Below are positions 62,317-64,000 of a stretch of DNA of 64,000 nt, piece after piece (within the stretch, counting starts at the first letter, position 1; each line of letters begins with the position of its first letter). The notes beneath the pieces are model-generated. The model saw only the letters and a list, made by a program, of their open reading frames with translations, was not told the DNA's origin and did no database searches. The stretch covers positions 23,414 through 87,413 of the forward strand of contig JAXLQL010000032.1 of the NCBI GenBank assembly GCA_046331625.1, in the 5' to 3' direction. The position numbers and the translations under genes were made by a program. This stretch comes from JAXLQL01 sp046331625 (GTDB taxonomy: Bacteria > Acidobacteriota > Terriglobia > Bryobacterales > Bryobacteraceae).

Positions 62317-63633
62317 ATGCGCTTCTTTCTACTGTTCGCACTCGCCGCCGGATCCGTGTCCGCGGCATGGATGGCCGGGGCCGCCGCCGTGGACATCACG
62401 CCCACGGAGTCGATTTGGATGGCCGGCTACGCGTCACGCACCAAGCCTTCCGAAGGCGTCCGCCAGCCCATCTTCGCCAAGGCGCTCGCCCTGCGCGATG
62501 ACTCCGGCGCAACCAGTGTGATGGTGACGCTCGACCTCGTCGGCATCCGCCGCAACATGGCCGAGGCAATCGCGACTCGCGCGCAAAAGAATCTCGGTAT
62601 CGCTCGCGAGCGCATCATCTTCAATGCCTCGCATACGCACAGCGCTCCGCTGGTGGGCGACAACTCGAGCTACGCGTACCTGTTCGGCGACAAAGCCCCG
62701 GAGATCCGCGGCGCCATCGAGCGCTATACGAAAGCGGTCGAGGAGAACATCTATACTGCGGTCGCCAAGTCCGTCGCTGCGCTCGCGCCCGCGACGCTCC
62801 ATTTCGGACAAGGGTTCGCTGGATTCGCGGTGAATCGCAGACGCGTGGGGCATCGCGATTATCCAGGACCGGTGGATCACGACGTTCCGGTGCTCGCCGT
62901 TCGCGACACCGCTGGCCGCATCAAGGCCGTCGCATTCGGATACGCCTGCCACAACACGATCATGGCCGACTACACCATTCACGGCGACTACGCCGGCTAC
63001 GCGCAAGCTCGGCTGGAAGCGCTGTATCCGGGCGCGGTCGCGTTGTTCGTCCAAGGCGCGGGCGCGGACTCGAACCCTCTGCCGCGCCGCAAGCCAGAGC
63101 ATCTCGACCGTTACGGCGCCACGCTCGCCGATGCCGTGGAAGAGGTGATCTCGGGCAAGATGCGAACTTTGAACGGGCCGTTGCGCGCAGCCATCGAGTT
63201 CCCCGAAGTGAAGTTCGCGCCGCACACCAAGGCCGAGTTCGAAGAGGCCAAGGCCAAAGGCAGCGAGGTGTCGCGCCGCCACGCCGAAGGGCAATTGCGG
63301 ATCCTCGATCGTGACGGCAAGTTGCGCGACACGCATCCGTATCCCGTGCAGGCTTGGCGCTTCGGCAGCGATCTCATGTTGGTCACGCTGGCCGGCGAAC
63401 TCGTAGTCGACTACGCGCTGAAATTCAAGAGCCGCTATGGCTGGGACAAAACCTGGATCGCCGGCTACTCGAACGACGTCTTCGGCTACATCCCGTCGCT
63501 CCGCGTGCTGAAGGAAGGCGGCTATGAAGGCGGCGAAGCGTTTCTCTTCGGCAGCTTCCCTGGAGCGTTCGCGGATGACATCGAAGACCGCATCACGAGC
63601 GCAGTCAGCCGCGTGGTCGACAAGGTCCAGTAG
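62317..63633 (+). CDS. Neutral/alkaline ceramidase-like hydrolase, copy 2
   Basis: Exported (signal residues 1-18, FFLLFALAAGSVSAA) and 438 aa, paralogous to the gene at 30496. Corresponding motifs: AVDITPTESIWMAGYASR, FNASHTHSAPLVGDN (zinc His), FGYACHNTIMADYTIHGDY and ALFVQGAGADSNPLPR. Like copy 1 it lacks the C-terminal domain of complete ceramidases. The enzymatic substrate is unproved. It is 16 bases downstream of the aspartoacylase-like gene and convergent with the TPR gene. Confidence 0.75.
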   Translation: MRFFLLFALAAGSVSAAWMAGAAAVDITPTESIWMAGYASRTKPSEGVRQPIFAKALALRDDSGATSVMVTLDLVGIRRNMAEAIATRAQKNLGIARERIIFNASHTHSAPLVGDNSSYAYLFGDKAPEIRGAIERYTKAVEENIYTAVAKSVAALAPATLHFGQGFAGFAVNRRRVGHRDYPGPVDHDVPVLAVRDTAGRIKAVAFGYACHNTIMADYTIHGDYAGYAQARLEALYPGAVALFVQGAGADSNPLPRRKPEHLDRYGATLADAVEEVISGKMRTLNGPLRAAIEFPEVKFAPHTKAEFEEAKAKGSEVSRRHAEGQLRILDRDGKLRDTHPYPVQAWRFGSDLMLVTLAGELVVDYALKFKSRYGWDKTWIAGYSNDVFGYIPSLRVLKEGGYEGGEAFLFGSFPGAFADDIEDRITSAVSRVVDKVQ

Positions 63634-63636
63634 ACG

Positions 63637-64000
63637 CTACCGCCGATTCGCCAAAAATCGCAGCGACCGAATCACATCCTCATCCGTCTTGTTGTATTGC
63701 GCCAGCGCCGTGAACTCGCGCTCCGCATCCTGCCACTTTTGCTGCTTCAGATAAACGAAGGCAAGATTCTTGCGGACCAGATAGTGATACGGGTCCACCT
63801 GCAGCGCACGCTGGTACGCCGCGAGTTCCGCATCAGGCTCGTTCTGATCATGGTGGATCCGGCCGATCTGAAAGAGCGCATCCACCTGCGCCGCCGGCTG
63901 CAAGCCCAGCGCCACCGCCTTCTCGAACGCCGCGATCCCCTCAGCCGGACGATTCATCTGCTTCAGCACGATCCCGCGATTCTGGTGCGTCACCGCGCTC
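63637..64000 (-). CDS. TPR repeat protein, partial at window edge
   Basis: The C-terminal part of a tetratricopeptide-repeat protein: NRPAEGIAAFEKAVALG, DALFQIGRIHHDQNEPDAEL and KNLAFVYLKQQKWQDAERE are three repeats. The frame is open to the last base, so the N terminus lies outside; the GTG at 63993 is probably internal. TAG at 63637-63639 ends it, four bases from the convergent ceramidase-like gene. Confidence 0.7.
   Translation of the reverse strand, partial: SAVTHQNRGIVLKQMNRPAEGIAAFEKAVALGLQPAAQVDALFQIGRIHHDQNEPDAELAAYQRALQVDPYHYLVRKNLAFVYLKQQKWQDAEREFTALAQYNKTDEDVIRSLRFLANRR

Overview
The window reads as chromosome of a high-GC, Gram-negative soil bacterium, most likely Acidobacteriota of the Bryobacterales/Solibacter group. 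The basis is family content: a Solibacter-type secreted protein (TIGR03437-like domain), paired DUF1549/DUF1553 and DUF1501 genes, an Oar-like TonB receptor with an N-terminal carboxypeptidase-regulatory domain, PEP-CTERM and M81 proteins, lpxD (outer membrane), and a dispersed double-palindrome repeat. The assignment is an inference from the sequence alone.

Layout. 1-9.2 kb is accessory and rearranged. It holds the end of a Gly-rich secreted protein, a Uma2 remnant, an intact histone-deacetylase-family gene and two decayed copies of it. Between the copies lie two cassettes: membrane protein + ECF sigma factor + small membrane protein, and toxin-antitoxin-like pair + PCMT-like methyltransferase + secreted regulatory-domain protein. 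9.1-12.9 kb is a response-regulator-like gene and the oxidative pentose phosphate operon zwf-opcA-pgl. 13-18.3 kb has a Gly-zipper surface protein, dprA and topA. 18.7-23.7 kb has a GH63/MGH1-like glucosidase and a tandem array of four Uma2 nuclease genes, one frameshifted. 23.8-31.8 kb has a PEP-CTERM protein, a gamma-glutamyltransferase, a PQQ-propeller protein with EF-hands, a DUF5009 membrane protein, fliW-csrA and a ceramidase-like hydrolase. 32-35.7 kb has an M81 peptidase, ogt and lpxD. 35.7-44.3 kb is a catabolic/respiratory stretch: DUF1501 and DUF1549/1553, serine hydrolase, tri-heme cytochrome c with a PQQ dehydrogenase, LprI-like protein. 44.3-47.7 kb is a large TonB receptor. 47.8-54 kb is a tightly overlapping seven-gene leftward run yebC-ruvC-(hyp)-tlpA-deoB-phosphodiesterase-tpiA. 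54-64 kb has an aldo/keto reductase, DUF2442, a second gamma-glutamyltransferase, a tiny zinc-ribbon protein, DinB, M28 peptidase, TrmH, threonine synthase, an aspartoacylase-like enzyme, a second ceramidase-like protein and a TPR protein cut by the window edge.

Themes. Housekeeping operons (pentose phosphate, RuvC/YebC, DprA/TopA) alternate with secreted hydrolases suited to scavenging peptides, lipids and glycans. Two mobile-looking processes stand out. One is duplication and decay around the histone-deacetylase gene. The other is a dispersed element of about 40 bp with two adjacent palindromes, at least eight copies here, one of which forms part of a signal peptide in frame and another of which supplies a stop codon. 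No rRNA, tRNA, CRISPR array, transposase or complete prophage was recognised. Pseudogene calls rest on visible frameshifts and could in principle be assembly errors.
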